From an uncultured Tropicimonas sp. (GTDB taxonomy: Bacteria; Pseudomonadota; Alphaproteobacteria; Rhodobacterales; Rhodobacteraceae): 64,000 nt of DNA. Under the pieces are notes generated by a model. That model was not told the DNA's origin, made no database searches, and was given only the letters and a program-made list of their open reading frames with translations. Location: contig CANMIP010000007.1 in assembly GCA_947497945.1 (NCBI GenBank), positions 1 to 64,000 of the forward strand. Reading direction: 5' to 3'. The position numbers and the translations under genes were made by a program. Of the stretch, positions 8,725 through 17,498 are shown piece by piece (the stretch's first letter is position 1; every line of letters begins with the position of its first letter).

Positions 8725-9747
8725 TTATTCGGTCGGGCAGGTGATACCGATCTCGGACGGGTCAAGCACCGCTTCGCCTCGGGACACGCGGGCGCAGGCC
8801 TCTGCGATGACCACGGGCATGGCACGATCCATGGCTGCCTGGCCGAAGCTCGGATCAAACACCGCACCGCGCTCGGAGGCATATGCCATCATCGCCTCGG
8901 ACGTCATGACCTTCTCTTCCCAGACCTTGCCGACTGTCTCATAGACCTCGTCAGGGGCGCCAACCGGGATGAACACGCCGAAGTAATCGGGTGCGACCGG
9001 CATGTCGGGCAGCCATTGGGTGATCGGTGGGATCGCATCGAGCCCTTCCACTTCGAGCGGCTTGTCGGACAGGACCGCAAGACTGCGCAGTTTGCCAGCC
9101 TTGATCATCTCTGTCTGCTCCGTGGCCAACTGCGTGGTCGCATCGACTTCGCCCGATGCCGCAGCGAGAACCGCGGGGTTGCCGCCGTCATAGGTGACCA
9201 TGCGCGCCGACAATTCGTCGCCGCCCGCAGCCTCCTTGATCGCTGCCATCGCCATGCCGCCGGACGAGTTCACACCGGCGGTGCCGATCTTCACATCCCC
9301 GGTCTTCATGGCCTCAAGAAACGCGCCAAAGTCCGTGTAGTCCTTGTCGGCGTTGACGCTGACCACCGGCACGTTCGCGACGTGAAGCATCACGTAGTAG
9401 TCGTTGATCGACGTGCCTTCGATCATGCCGGTCACCGAATAGGTGGCGTTGTTGGCAATCGCGTTGGCGGTCCAGGTGTAGCCGTCGCGCGGCGCATCCA
9501 GAGCGGCCTTGGTGCCGATGGACCCGGACGCACCGGGCTGGTTGACGATCACGATCGGCGTGCCGAGCGCTTCTTCAAGAATCGGGGCCACGACGCGCGT
9601 GACCTGATCGGTCGATCCACCGGCTGACCATGGCACGATGATGTTGATGGGCTTGTCCGGCTTCCATTCGGCCATTGCCGGTGTGCTGAAAACGGCCGTA
9701 ACGGCAAGCGCCATGGCAGTCAGGCTGGTTCCTCTCCGAGCTAGCAT
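8725..9747 (-). CDS. Tripartite tricarboxylate transporter, periplasmic binding protein (TctC/Bug)
   Basis: A 340-residue periplasmic protein with an N-terminal signal peptide and a clear cleavage site after STPAMA. The mature start KPDKPINIIVPWSAGGSTDQ is the classic TctC/Bug opening, and NQPGASGSIG follows. Bug proteins grip carboxylates or other small polar ligands between two lobes, and ligand type cannot be predicted from sequence. It is the first gene of the cluster, behind the putative TetR operator. The following oxidoreductases suggest a sugar-acid or cyclitol-like ligand. Confidence 0.93.
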   Translation of the reverse strand: MLARRGTSLTAMALAVTAVFSTPAMAEWKPDKPINIIVPWSAGGSTDQVTRVVAPILEEALGTPIVIVNQPGASGSIGTKAALDAPRDGYTWTANAIANNATYSVTGMIEGTSINDYYVMLHVANVPVVSVNADKDYTDFGAFLEAMKTGDVKIGTAGVNSSGGMAMAAIKEAAGGDELSARMVTYDGGNPAVLAAASGEVDATTQLATEQTEMIKAGKLRSLAVLSDKPLEVEGLDAIPPITQWLPDMPVAPDYFGVFIPVGAPDEVYETVGKVWEEKVMTSEAMMAYASERGAVFDPSFGQAAMDRAMPVVIAEACARVSRGEAVLDPSEIGITCPTE

Positions 9748-9765
9748 CTGTCTACTCCCAGTTTG

Positions 9766-9794
9766 CTACTATTTGGTAACTTACCAAGTGGTAG
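9766..9794 (-). promoter_or_regulatory. Putative TetR operator overlapping the tctC promoter
   Basis: A 29-bp imperfect palindrome centred on 9780. Its core TTGGTAACTTACCAA is a perfect 7+1+7 repeat, and the extended arms match at 12 of 14 positions. On the minus strand a -35-like TTGACC (9812-9817) lies 17 bases before a weak -10-like CTACCA, so the palindrome overlaps the -10 region and the start of transcription. It lies 19 bases upstream of the tctC ATG. The nearby tetR gene is the obvious ligand. Confidence 0.7.
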
Positions 9795-9974
9795 CTTTCA
9801 GTTCAGGAATTGGTCAAGCCTTTTTTGTTAGCACCCCACATAGCGGCCAGTCCGCCGCGCGGCCGGCCGTCGGGAACGCCAGGAATGGGATGTGGTGATG
9901 TCAGGGGAACTTGGTTTGCGACGGGGCAGGGGGCTGAGTAGCGTCCTCGGATGACGAAACGCGGCCCGTTCTAG

Positions 9975-10813
9975 GGCCTGTGGACAATCAGGATTCCCAA
10001 GCGCTGTGATTTCTGATTCAGACTTCCCAAATGGAGGTTTGAATGAACGAGCAGCGTTTTGTGGTTTCGGATCAAGTGTGGCAGCGGCTTGAGGGGCACA
10101 TACCGGGGAAGACTGGCGATGCCGGAGCCACGGCAAGGGACAATCGCCTGTTTCTGGAAGCGGTTTTCTGGAGAGTTCGGACCGGTTCACCATGGCGCGA
10201 CCTGCCGTCTGCCTTTGGCAACTGGAACAGCCAGTTCCGGCGTTTCCGGCTTTGGGCGGAAGCCGGTGTATTCGAGAGCCTTTTCAACGCGATGCACGAT
10301 GACCCCGACTTCGAGTGCGCACTTATCGACGGCACCATCGTTTCGGTTCACCAGAAGGCATCTGGCGCAAAAGGGGGACTCAGAATCAGGCCATCGGGCG
10401 CTCGCGCAGCGGGCGGACGACCAAGATCGTTGCCCTGGTTGACGCACTCGGAAATCTGGTTCGGTTCATGCTACTGCCCGGTCAGGCACACGACATGAAA
10501 GGCGTTTCGCCACTGATCCGAGGCATCTCATTCGGCGCTCTTCTGGCGGACAAGGCGTTCGACGCGAATTGGCTGCTCGAAGAACTGGATGCGCGCGGCG
10601 CAACTGCGGTGGTCCCGCCAAAAACAAATCGAAGGCACCAGCGCGACTATGACGCCGATGCCTACACATGGCGGCATCTGGTCGAGAACTACTTCGCCAA
10701 GATCAAGAAATTCAGGGGAATAGCCACACGTTACGACCAAACAGATTGCAGCTACGCTGCCAACTGGAACCTCGTCGCAGCCCCCATCGCTTCAAGGTGA
10801 TTGTCCACAGGCC
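9975..10813 (+). mobile_element. IS5-family (IS427-like) insertion sequence, 839 bp
   Basis: Perfect 16-bp inverted repeats GGCCTGTGGACAATCA lie at 9975-9990 and, inverted, at 10798-10813. CTAG flanks both ends (9971-9974 and 10814-10817), which fits the target duplication common in this group; a shorter TA duplication cannot be excluded. The element is complete, with one two-frame transposase inside, and is inserted in an IS6-type transposase gene. The transposase stop codon lies inside the right repeat. Confidence 0.9.
10043..10800 (+). CDS. IS5-family (IS427 group) transposase made by -1 frameshifting
   Basis: OrfA starts MNEQRFVVSDQVWQRLEGHI at 10043 and holds the first catalytic Asp in ALIDGTIV. 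OrfB continues in the -1 frame with Asp in LADKAFDAN and Glu in LVENYFAKIKKFRGI, completing the DDE set, and stops at 10800. The frames meet at an AAAAGGGGG run (10369-10377); slipping there yields SGAKGGTQNQAIGRS, the normal junction for this group. The two-frame layout is therefore probably programmed, not damage. The element may still be active. Confidence 0.85.
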
Positions 10814-11750
10814 CTAGTACTTCAAGACATCGCCGGAAGTCATCCGTCTGGCTGTGATGCTCTACGTCCATTTCCCACTGTCGCTTAGAAATATGGAGAT
10901 CCTGCTGAATGAGCGCGGTATCGATGTCAGCCACCAGTCCGTTTGGTTCTGGCGGAACAGGTTTGGCCCGATGTTCGCCTCCGAAATCCGCAAAAGGCGC
11001 GCTGACTGCCTGCATTCTGGGCCGCAATGGCGGTGGTACCTGGATGAAGTGTTCGTGGAGATCAACGGCGAGCGGAATTACCTCTGGCGGGCCGTCGATC
11101 ATGAGGGCGAGGTTCTTGAAAGCTTCGTCACAAAGGCGCGGGACAAGAAAGCTACATTGAAATTATTGAAGAAAACGATGCGGCGGTATGACCGGCCCGG
11201 AACCATCGTGACTGACTTGCTTCGGTCCTACGGCGCCGCACTGAGGGAAATCGGCGCTACGGGCCTACAGGAAACGGGCCGTTGGCTGAACAATCGGGCG
11301 GAGAATTCGCATCCGCCATTCCTACGACGAGAGCGAGCGATGCAGCGGTTCCGTCGGACACGCAGTTTGCAGATATTCGCATCCGCCGACGCCTCGGTTT
11401 TCAACCATTTCGATTCGGAGCGCAGTCTCTCCTCCAGAGTCAGTTTCAAGAAGAACCGCATCGCTGCTCTCGCCAAGTGGCGCGGTCTTTGCGCGGCATA
11501 ACGGACAGCCACCTTGTCCTTGCTGAGACCGGTTCGAATTTGTCTGACACCACCATGCGGACCCTTGTGGAGAACGCGGCGAATGTCCGTTCGCCGCCCT
11601 TCCTTCCAAATGCTGCACCCGCATTGGTCGGATTTTCGCGCTCGCGGCGAATGTCCGGAAGGTCGGCAGAGCACCAGTTCGTCCAGGTTGCAGCATTCGG
11701 AACAATGGGCTCACGTTCGCGAACCTTCGCTGCTCTCGGACCGAATGTCA

Positions 11751-11825
11751 GCTGTTGGGCCGACTGAGATCGCCAAGAAGCTGGGGATTGCGAGGACGTC
11801 GGTCTACCGGGCGCTGCAGGAATAG
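11751..11825 (+). pseudogene. C-terminal remnant of a serine resolvase/invertase
   Basis: The last 24 codons of a frame ending TAG at 11825 read AVGPTEIAKKLGIARTSVYR and then ALQE. This is the DNA-binding helix-turn-helix tail of Tn3-type resolvases and Hin-type invertases. No catalytic domain lies upstream in any frame; the IS6 gene occupies that side. It looks like the stump of a transposon resolvase left by rearrangement. Confidence 0.75.
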
Positions 11826-11840
11826 CAGTCCCTTGACTGT

Positions 11841-11878
11841 ATTGCGCATGTTCTTCTTGATTGCGCATGTTCTTCTTG
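11841..11878. repeat. Tandem duplication of 19 bp
   Basis: The unit ATTGCGCATGTTCTTCTTG occurs twice in direct succession, at 11841-11859 and 11860-11878. It lies between the resolvase stump and the decayed integrase in a non-coding stretch. A slippage duplication is the simplest explanation. Confidence 0.85.
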
Positions 11879-12001
11879 GGATTTGCTCTTTCGGTACTAG
11901 GCACCAAATGAGAGAAGATGCCAACCATAGAGCTCGAAAGCTAGGCGTCCTGCTTCCCGAGTTGCGAGGAGGAGTGGCGGAAGACATCGAGTGAGTTTGC
12001 C

Positions 12002-13088
12002 CTAGAACCCTTCCAGATAGCCTGAGCGCTCCAACTTATCCCAGACCCGCTGCTGAGCCTCCACGAGTTGCTCCTTCAGCAAACCGTGGTCGTATGTAGA
12101 GTTCGAGGTGCGAGGTCCCGCCCAGCCTCCGAGGTCGTTAACGGTCGCCTCAGCTATCCCTGCCCGACGAGCTGCAGTGCGCCATGTATGACGGGTGGAG
12201 TGGAGGACCAAGCGGCCATCGCTGTCGGCTCCCAATGCTTTCCGTCGGAGGTCGATGAACCAGCGGGTGACGGCTCCACACTTCCCTGTGGAAGGTTTGA
12301 TGGGCCATTCTGGGAAAACTCTGCCTGTTTCGCTGTGGGTCGCCAGACGGGCGCTTAGGAGATCTCTTGCAGGGCTGATGAGGGGAACGAACCGAGAGGC
12401 ATTCTCCGTCTTGCCATCCCTGATGTGAAATCCAGACCCATCGGGTTCTGCATCCACGGATCGAAGGAGAACAAGTTCGTTGATGCGGACGCCAGTGGCG
12501 AGCGACAGACGGAAGGCATCGCCGCCTCTCGTGCCGCGCTGGGTGGCCGCGAGGATTTTGGCGGTCTCGATTGCGGAGAAGTCACTGCGTTCCGGCTTGT
12601 CGCGGGAACGTTTCGAGCGGGGGACGGATTTGTCGAAGGTCCAAGGGTTCTTCTCATATCTGGGGGAGGTGAGGCGACGGTCGGACACTGCCCAGTCCCA
12701 CATTGGGCGTAGCATAGTGACGTATTTGTCAGCTGTGCGGGCAGACATCCCCTTCTTGGTCTGCTTGGACGTGACCGAGGGGAGATACTCATACCGGAAA
12801 CGACGCGCCAGTTCGGGCGACACATCCTCCATGCAAGCCGTCTCTTCCGTGTCTTCTAGGAAAGAACGGAGGTGCTTTAGGGCTATCTCGAGTTCCTTTA
12901 CCGACGCGGGAGAGAGCGGCTTGAAGTTGAAGGCGTTGCCGGGGCTAAGGTGTTCCCAAGCCCCTCGTGATTGCCTTGCGGAGCGGCTTTCCGTCCCACG
13001 GGTTCGGTAATCCGACGAGATTTAACGGTGTAACCATGCGGAAGACCCAGCTTTTTCCGGGTCCACGAGGCTGTTTAAGGTATCGCAT
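12002..13088 (-). pseudogene. Tyrosine-recombinase integrase, decayed (internal deletion and frameshift)
   Basis: The N-terminal part starts MRYLKQPRGPGKSWVFRMVT at 13088 and breaks at a TAG (12945-12947) just after RGLGTP. The remainder resumes in another frame from about 12935, reading SPGNAFNFKPLSPASVKELE and on to the stop at 12002. The catalytic domain keeps Arg (GVRINEL), the HxxR pair (HSTRHTW) and Tyr (STYDHGL). The stretch between the halves is much shorter than in intact relatives, so part of the arm-binding region is missing. It lies beside the 3' end of tRNA-Cys, the usual place for a site-specific island integrase. A truncated catalytic protein from 12832 could still be made. Confidence 0.85.
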
Positions 13089-13182
13089 ATCGTTCTCGTT
13101 CGCCTCCTTGTTGTACAAAGTGGACAACGCGGGCTTGGACAACGTTTCGACTTCCTTAGGAATATCAGCAGTTTATGGTAAT

Positions 13183-13256
13183 TGGAGGCGAGTACCGGAA
13201 TCGAACCGGTGTACACGGATTTGCAATCCGCTGCGTCACCACTCCGCCAACTCGCC
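13183..13256 (-). tRNA. tRNA-Cys (GCA), CCA encoded
   Basis: The reverse strand folds as a complete 74-nt tRNA. The 7-bp acceptor stem GGCGAGT/ACTCGCC is followed by a T discriminator and an encoded CCA (13183-13185). The T arm has CCGGTTCGATTCCGG, and the anticodon loop TTGCAAA gives anticodon GCA (13222-13224). Its 3' end points at the decayed integrase, so it is the probable attachment site of the island to the left. The other island border is not visible in this window. Confidence 0.97.
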
Positions 13257-13352
13257 GAAGGGTCACGGTTCTCTATTGGGTGGGCGGAGCGGCGTCAACA
13301 GGGAATGACGCCTTCGCCCGGCTTTGTTGATATGCCTCCGTGGGGAGTCGGC

Positions 13353-13381
13353 TTGACAGGGGGACACAGTCGCCTTATCGA
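13353..13381 (+). promoter_or_regulatory. Predicted sigma-70 promoter of rpsD
   Basis: A TTGACA -35 box (13353-13358) is followed, after 17 bases, by a TATCGA -10 box (13376-13381). Transcription would start about 140 bases before rpsD. The long leader may allow S4 autoregulation, but no known S4-binding fold could be confirmed by eye. Confidence 0.6.
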
Positions 13382-13532
13382 GCGCCATCCGCGGCTCGGA
13401 GAGTCGTGGTCTTATTGGTGTTGGTGGCCCCCGCGAGGGGATGCCTGTCTCCCGAAAGGGAAAGGACAACGCCCTTCATAGGTGCCCAGGTCTTCACAGT
13501 CACGGGCACCGCGCAACAGAAGGAGATCAGCC

Positions 13533-14153
13533 GTGACCAAACGCACGTCTGCCAAGTACAAGATCGATCGCCGCATGGGCGAAAACATCTGGGGCCGCCC
13601 CAAATCCCCCGTCAACCGCCGCGAATACGGCCCGGGCCAGCACGGTCAGCGCCGCAAGGGCAAGATGTCCGATTTTGGCCTGCAGCTCCGCGCCAAGCAG
13701 AAGCTTAAGGGCTATTACGGCGACCTGACCGAGAAGCAGTTCCGCCGCATCTATGCCGAAGCCGAGCGTGTGCGTGGCGACACCGGTGAGAACCTGATCG
13801 GCCTGCTCGAGCGCCGCCTGGACTCGGTCGTCTACCGCGCCAAGTTCGTGCCGACCATCTTCGCCGCCCGCCAGTTCGTGAACCACGGCCATGTGCTGGT
13901 GAACGGCAAGCGCGTGAACATCCCGTCCTACCGGGTCAAGGAAGGCGACGTGATCGAGGTGCGCGAGCGCTCCCGCCAGCTCGCCGTTGTTCTCGAAGCT
14001 GTCCAACTGCCCGAGCGCGACGTTCCCGACTATGTCGATGCCGATCATTCCAAGATGACCGCGACCTTCGTCCGGACCCCGGGTCTTGGCGATGTGCCTT
14101 ACGCGGTGCAGATGGAACCGAACCTCGTCATCGAATACTACGCCCAGAACTAA
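13533..14153 (+). CDS. rpsD: 30S ribosomal protein S4
   Basis: A 206-residue protein starting at GTG with AAGGAG upstream, reading (M)[20 protein letters not shown]. It carries the S4 N-terminal domain and the S4 RNA-binding fold ([18 protein letters not shown], about residues 94-111). S4 nucleates 30S assembly by binding 16S rRNA and often represses its own operon. Here it is monocistronic, with a strong terminator behind it. An upstream ATG at 13482 is rejected because it adds a non-homologous tail and lacks the ribosome site. Confidence 0.98.
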   Translation: MTKRTSAKYKIDRRMGENIWGRPKSPVNRREYGPGQHGQRRKGKMSDFGLQLRAKQKLKGYYGDLTEKQFRRIYAEAERVRGDTGENLIGLLERRLDSVVYRAKFVPTIFAARQFVNHGHVLVNGKRVNIPSYRVKEGDVIEVRERSRQLAVVLEAVQLPERDVPDYVDADHSKMTATFVRTPGLGDVPYAVQMEPNLVIEYYAQN

Positions 14154-14177
14154 GCTTCGGGCTCAGGATTTCGAAAG

Positions 14178-14209
14178 GCCGCGCCGGGCAATCCGGCGCG
14201 GCTTTTTTT
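14178..14209 (+). terminator. Rho-independent terminator of rpsD
   Basis: A 10-bp GC stem GCCGCGCCGG (14178-14187) pairs with 14193-14202 around a 5-base loop and is followed by seven T residues. It sits 24 bases after the rpsD stop. Confidence 0.92.
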
Positions 14210-14347
14210 GTTGCCGGGCGGGCATCGGCAAGAGGCCTGTTCGCCCGCTGCACCCGCAATGCCGCAAAAAACTTCTTCACCCAGTCGCCCGGCAGATGAG
14301 ACACTTGCCGCATTCACGATCCTTTGGATGCATTTGGGGAGGCTATC

Positions 14348-15385
14348 ATGGCAAGACGCGACATTTCCTTTGCGAGTTTCAACCTGCTGAACCTGCAATT
14401 GCCGGGGCAAGCGATCTATGGCGATACCGATGGCTGGGATGCCGGGGTCTACGCGAAAAAGGTCGACTACACGGCGCAGATGTTGTGGCGCATGTCGGCC
14501 GATGTGTTCGGGTTCCAGGAACTCTGGGCAAAGGCCGCCCTGGAGGAGGTCTTTGCCACGGCGGGACTGGAGGACGACTACACGCTGCTGGTGCCGCCGG
14601 GCCATCCCGGGAACCGGATCGTCTGCGCAGGCGCAGTGCGCAAGGAGATGCTCGTCGGCACGCCGGAATGGATCACCGACTTCCCGGAGGAACTTGTTCT
14701 CAGATCCGGGGGCGATGATCCCCAGACCGCCGATATCTCCGTGTCGCTGACCAGTTTTTCCCGCCCGGTCCTGCGTTTCCGGGCACAGCCCGACGCCTCG
14801 GCCCCGGAGATCAACGTCTTCGTCTGCCATTTCAAGTCACGCCGCCCGACCCAGATCTGGCGCGAGCGGAGCTGGTACGAAAAGGATATCCACGGGCCAC
14901 ATTCCAACGCGCTCGGCTACGCGGTCTCGACCATCCGCCGAACCGCCGAGGCGACGGCCCTGCGGGTCCTGGTCACCGGGATCACGAAGAAGACCGACCT
15001 TCCCGTGGTCCTGATCGGCGACATGAATGACGGCAAGGACAGCAACACGCTGAACATCCTGACCGAGCAGCCCTCCTATCTTTCGCCGCTCTCGCGGGGC
15101 GGTGGCGACAACGCGCTCTATACCGCGCAGACGATGCAGGAATACCGCTCGGTCCGGGATGTCTACTACACCCATGTCTACAAGGGGCAGCGCGAGAGCC
15201 TCGACCATGTGCTGTTCAGCGAGCAGTTCTACGACAATTCGAAGAAACGGCTTTGGGCCTTCGACGAGATGCTGGTGGCGAATGATCACCTCAATTTCGA
15301 CGATCACAAGGAGAGCGGCAGCACGGATCACGGCGTGATCCGGGTCGGATTCCGCTGGAAGCCGGAGCCGGGCGCGACCTCCTAG
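14348..15385 (+). CDS. Endonuclease/exonuclease/phosphatase (EEP) family protein
   Basis: A 345-residue protein with EEP motifs in order: Asn in FASFNLLN, Glu in FGFQELW, Asp/Asn in VLIGDMND, the LDHV pair and STDHG near the end. The fold cleaves phosphodiesters in nucleic acids, phospholipids or nucleotides using Mg2+. The start MARRDISFAS at 14348 is preferred because GGGGAGG lies just upstream; an ATG eight codons earlier lacks a site. No signal peptide is seen, so it is probably cytoplasmic. The substrate is unknown. Confidence 0.8.
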   Translation: MARRDISFASFNLLNLQLPGQAIYGDTDGWDAGVYAKKVDYTAQMLWRMSADVFGFQELWAKAALEEVFATAGLEDDYTLLVPPGHPGNRIVCAGAVRKEMLVGTPEWITDFPEELVLRSGGDDPQTADISVSLTSFSRPVLRFRAQPDASAPEINVFVCHFKSRRPTQIWRERSWYEKDIHGPHSNALGYAVSTIRRTAEATALRVLVTGITKKTDLPVVLIGDMNDGKDSNTLNILTEQPSYLSPLSRGGGDNALYTAQTMQEYRSVRDVYYTHVYKGQRESLDHVLFSEQFYDNSKKRLWAFDEMLVANDHLNFDDHKESGSTDHGVIRVGFRWKPEPGATS

Positions 15386-15489
15386 ATGCGCGGAAACCGG
15401 GCAGGCAGGGCGGGGCGCCGCTGACGGCGCGCCTGCGCTCTGGCATCGGCCTCGGGCTGCTTGTATGAAGCTCGCGCAAGGAGACAGGC

Positions 15490-16575
15490 ATGCCCACCAT
15501 TACCCCCCAACCCGGCATCATGGACATCGCGCTCTACGAGGGCGGGCAGTCCCATGTCGACGGCGTGAGCGATATTCTCAAGCTCAGCTCGAACGAGAAC
15601 CCTTTCGGTCCCAGCCCGAAGGCGAAACAGGCGATTTCAGAGGCCGTCTCCGAGGTCCATCGCTATCCCAACACCGACCATGCCCCGCTGCGCGAAGCGA
15701 TCGGCGAGGTGCACGGGCTCGACCCCGAGCGGATCATCTGCGGCGTCGGCTCCGACGAGATCCTGCAATTCCTCTGCCAGGCCTATGCCGGGCCCGGCGA
15801 CGAGGTGGTCCACACCGAACACGGCTTCGCCATGTATCGCATCCTCGGACTGGCCGCGGGGGCGACGCCGGTCGAGGCGCCCGAGCGCGAGCGCGTGACG
15901 GATGTGGATGCGCTGCTCGCCGTCTGCACCGAGCGCACGAAGCTGGTCTTCATCGCCAACCCGAACAACCCCACCGGCACCATGATCGGCGGCAACGACA
16001 TGGCGCGGCTGGCCGATGGCATCCCCGAAGGCGCGATCCTCGTGCTCGACGGCGCCTATGCCGAGTTCGTCGATGGCTATGACGGTGGTGTCAGCCTCGT
16101 CGATGCGCGCGACAACGTGATCATGACCCGCACCTTTTCCAAGCTCTACGGGCTTGGCGGGCTGCGCATCGGCTGGGGTTATGGGCCGAAGGAGATCATC
16201 GATGTGCTCAAGCGCATCCGGCAGCCCTTCAACCTCTCCGAGATCCAGATGGCGGCGGCCATTGCCGCGATCCGCGACCGCGATTATGCGGCGCGCTGCG
16301 TGGCCGAAAATGCGCGGATGCGGGTCTGGCTTTCCGAGCAGTTGGCCGCGCTCGGCATCCCCTCGGACACGAGCCTCGCCAATTTCGTCCTCGCCCGCTT
16401 TGCCGACCAGCAGGAGGCGGAGGCGGTGGATGCGCATCTCAAGTCCTGTGGCGTGATCGTGCGCCGGGTGGCGGGCTACGGCTTGCCCAACTGCCTGCGC
16501 ATCACCGTGGGCGACGAGGCCGGTTGCCAGCGCGTGATCGATGGCATCCGTTCTTTCCAGGAGAGCCGCGCATGA
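15490..16575 (+). CDS. hisC: Histidinol-phosphate aminotransferase
   Basis: A 361-residue class I/II PLP aminotransferase. [13 protein letters not shown] marks the HisC substrate region, and the PLP lysine lies in [14 protein letters not shown] (Lys about 218). The enzyme makes histidinol phosphate; many alphaproteobacterial HisC enzymes also transaminate aromatic amino acids. It overlaps the next gene, an arogenate/prephenate dehydrogenase, by four bases, and this pairing supports a role in tyrosine/phenylalanine synthesis as well as histidine. The start has AAGGAG upstream. Confidence 0.93.
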   Translation: MPTITPQPGIMDIALYEGGQSHVDGVSDILKLSSNENPFGPSPKAKQAISEAVSEVHRYPNTDHAPLREAIGEVHGLDPERIICGVGSDEILQFLCQAYAGPGDEVVHTEHGFAMYRILGLAAGATPVEAPERERVTDVDALLAVCTERTKLVFIANPNNPTGTMIGGNDMARLADGIPEGAILVLDGAYAEFVDGYDGGVSLVDARDNVIMTRTFSKLYGLGGLRIGWGYGPKEIIDVLKRIRQPFNLSEIQMAAAIAAIRDRDYAARCVAENARMRVWLSEQLAALGIPSDTSLANFVLARFADQQEAEAVDAHLKSCGVIVRRVAGYGLPNCLRITVGDEAGCQRVIDGIRSFQESRA

Positions 16576-17498
16576 GCCGTATCTACGACCGCGTCGCCTA
16601 TATCGGGCTGGGCCTCATCGCGTCCTCCATGATCCATGCCGGCCGGCGGGCCGGGCTGCAGGGCGAGGTTGTCGGCACCGCCCGCTCGCCCGAGACCCGC
16701 GCCATCGCACGGCAGGACGGGCTCTGCGATATCGTGACCGACACCGCGGCCGAGGCCGTCCGGGACGCCGATCTGGTCGTGCTCTGCGTGCCCGTGGGCG
16801 CCATGGGCCGGGTTGCCGCCGAGATCGGTCCGCATCTGAAACCGGGGGCCACGGTCTCCGATGTCGGCTCCGTCAAACGCGCCGTGATCGACGCCGTTGC
16901 GCCGCATCTTCCGGAGGGCGTCCATTTCATCCCCGCCCACCCGCTGGCGGGCACCGAGCATTCCGGCCCCCGCTCCGGCTTTGCCGAGCTTTTCGAGAAT
17001 CGCTACACGCTGATCGTCCCCGATGGCGAGGTCGACCCGACCGCACTGGCCCGGCTGGAGCAGTTCTGGATCGGCATGGGCGCCAATGTCGAGATGATGG
17101 AGCCCGAGCATCACGACCTCACCCTCATGGTCACATCCCACGCGCCACACCTGATCGCCTATACGATGGTCGGCGTGGCCGACGACCTGCGGCGAGTGAC
17201 CGACAGCGAGGTCATCAAGTATTCCGCCGCCGGTTTCAGGGACTTCACCCGGATCGCGGCCTCCGACCCGACCATGTGGCGCGACGTGTTCCTCAACAAC
17301 AAGGAGGCCACGATGGAGATCCTCGGTCGCTTCATCGAGGAGTTGATGAGCCTTCAGCGCGCCATCCGCACCGGCGATGGCGACCACCTGCACGATTATT
17401 TTACCCGTACACGCGCCATCCGCCGTGGTATTATCGAAGCAGGGCAGGATACCGATGCACCCGATTTCGGACGGGGCGCGAAGGGAGCAGGAGAATGA
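16572..17498 (+). CDS. tyrC: Prephenate/arogenate dehydrogenase
   Basis: A 308-residue NAD(P)-dependent dehydrogenase of tyrosine synthesis. The N-terminus [17 protein letters not shown] forms the nucleotide loop, and [14 protein letters not shown] and [15 protein letters not shown] carry family active-site residues. It oxidatively decarboxylates arogenate or prephenate. It overlaps hisC upstream and the extensin-like gene downstream by four bases each, so all three are co-translated. Whether it prefers arogenate or prephenate cannot be read from sequence. Confidence 0.92.
   Translation: MSRIYDRVAYIGLGLIASSMIHAGRRAGLQGEVVGTARSPETRAIARQDGLCDIVTDTAAEAVRDADLVVLCVPVGAMGRVAAEIGPHLKPGATVSDVGSVKRAVIDAVAPHLPEGVHFIPAHPLAGTEHSGPRSGFAELFENRYTLIVPDGEVDPTALARLEQFWIGMGANVEMMEPEHHDLTLMVTSHAPHLIAYTMVGVADDLRRVTDSEVIKYSAAGFRDFTRIAASDPTMWRDVFLNNKEATMEILGRFIEELMSLQRAIRTGDGDHLHDYFTRTRAIRRGIIEAGQDTDAPDFGRGAKGAGE

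Larger units (their letters stand above)
9951..11501 (+). pseudogene. IS6-family transposase gene interrupted by an IS5-family element
   Basis: The segment 10818-11501 reads YFKTSPEVIRLAVMLYVHFP and onward, an IS6/IS26-type transposase with Asp in WYLDEVF, Asp in TDLLRSY and Glu in AENSH, ending in GLCAA. Its first codons, MTKRGPF, lie at 9951-9971 on the far side of the IS5 insertion. Joining the two parts restores the frame but places TAG where relatives usually carry Arg, so the gene may already have been broken before the insertion. VTDLLRS replaces the usual TDGLRS. IS6 terminal repeats were not found with confidence. Confidence 0.85.

Noticed and set aside
11530-11560. GGTTCGAAT box suggesting another tRNA
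   Set aside because: No acceptor or anticodon stem can be formed around it.
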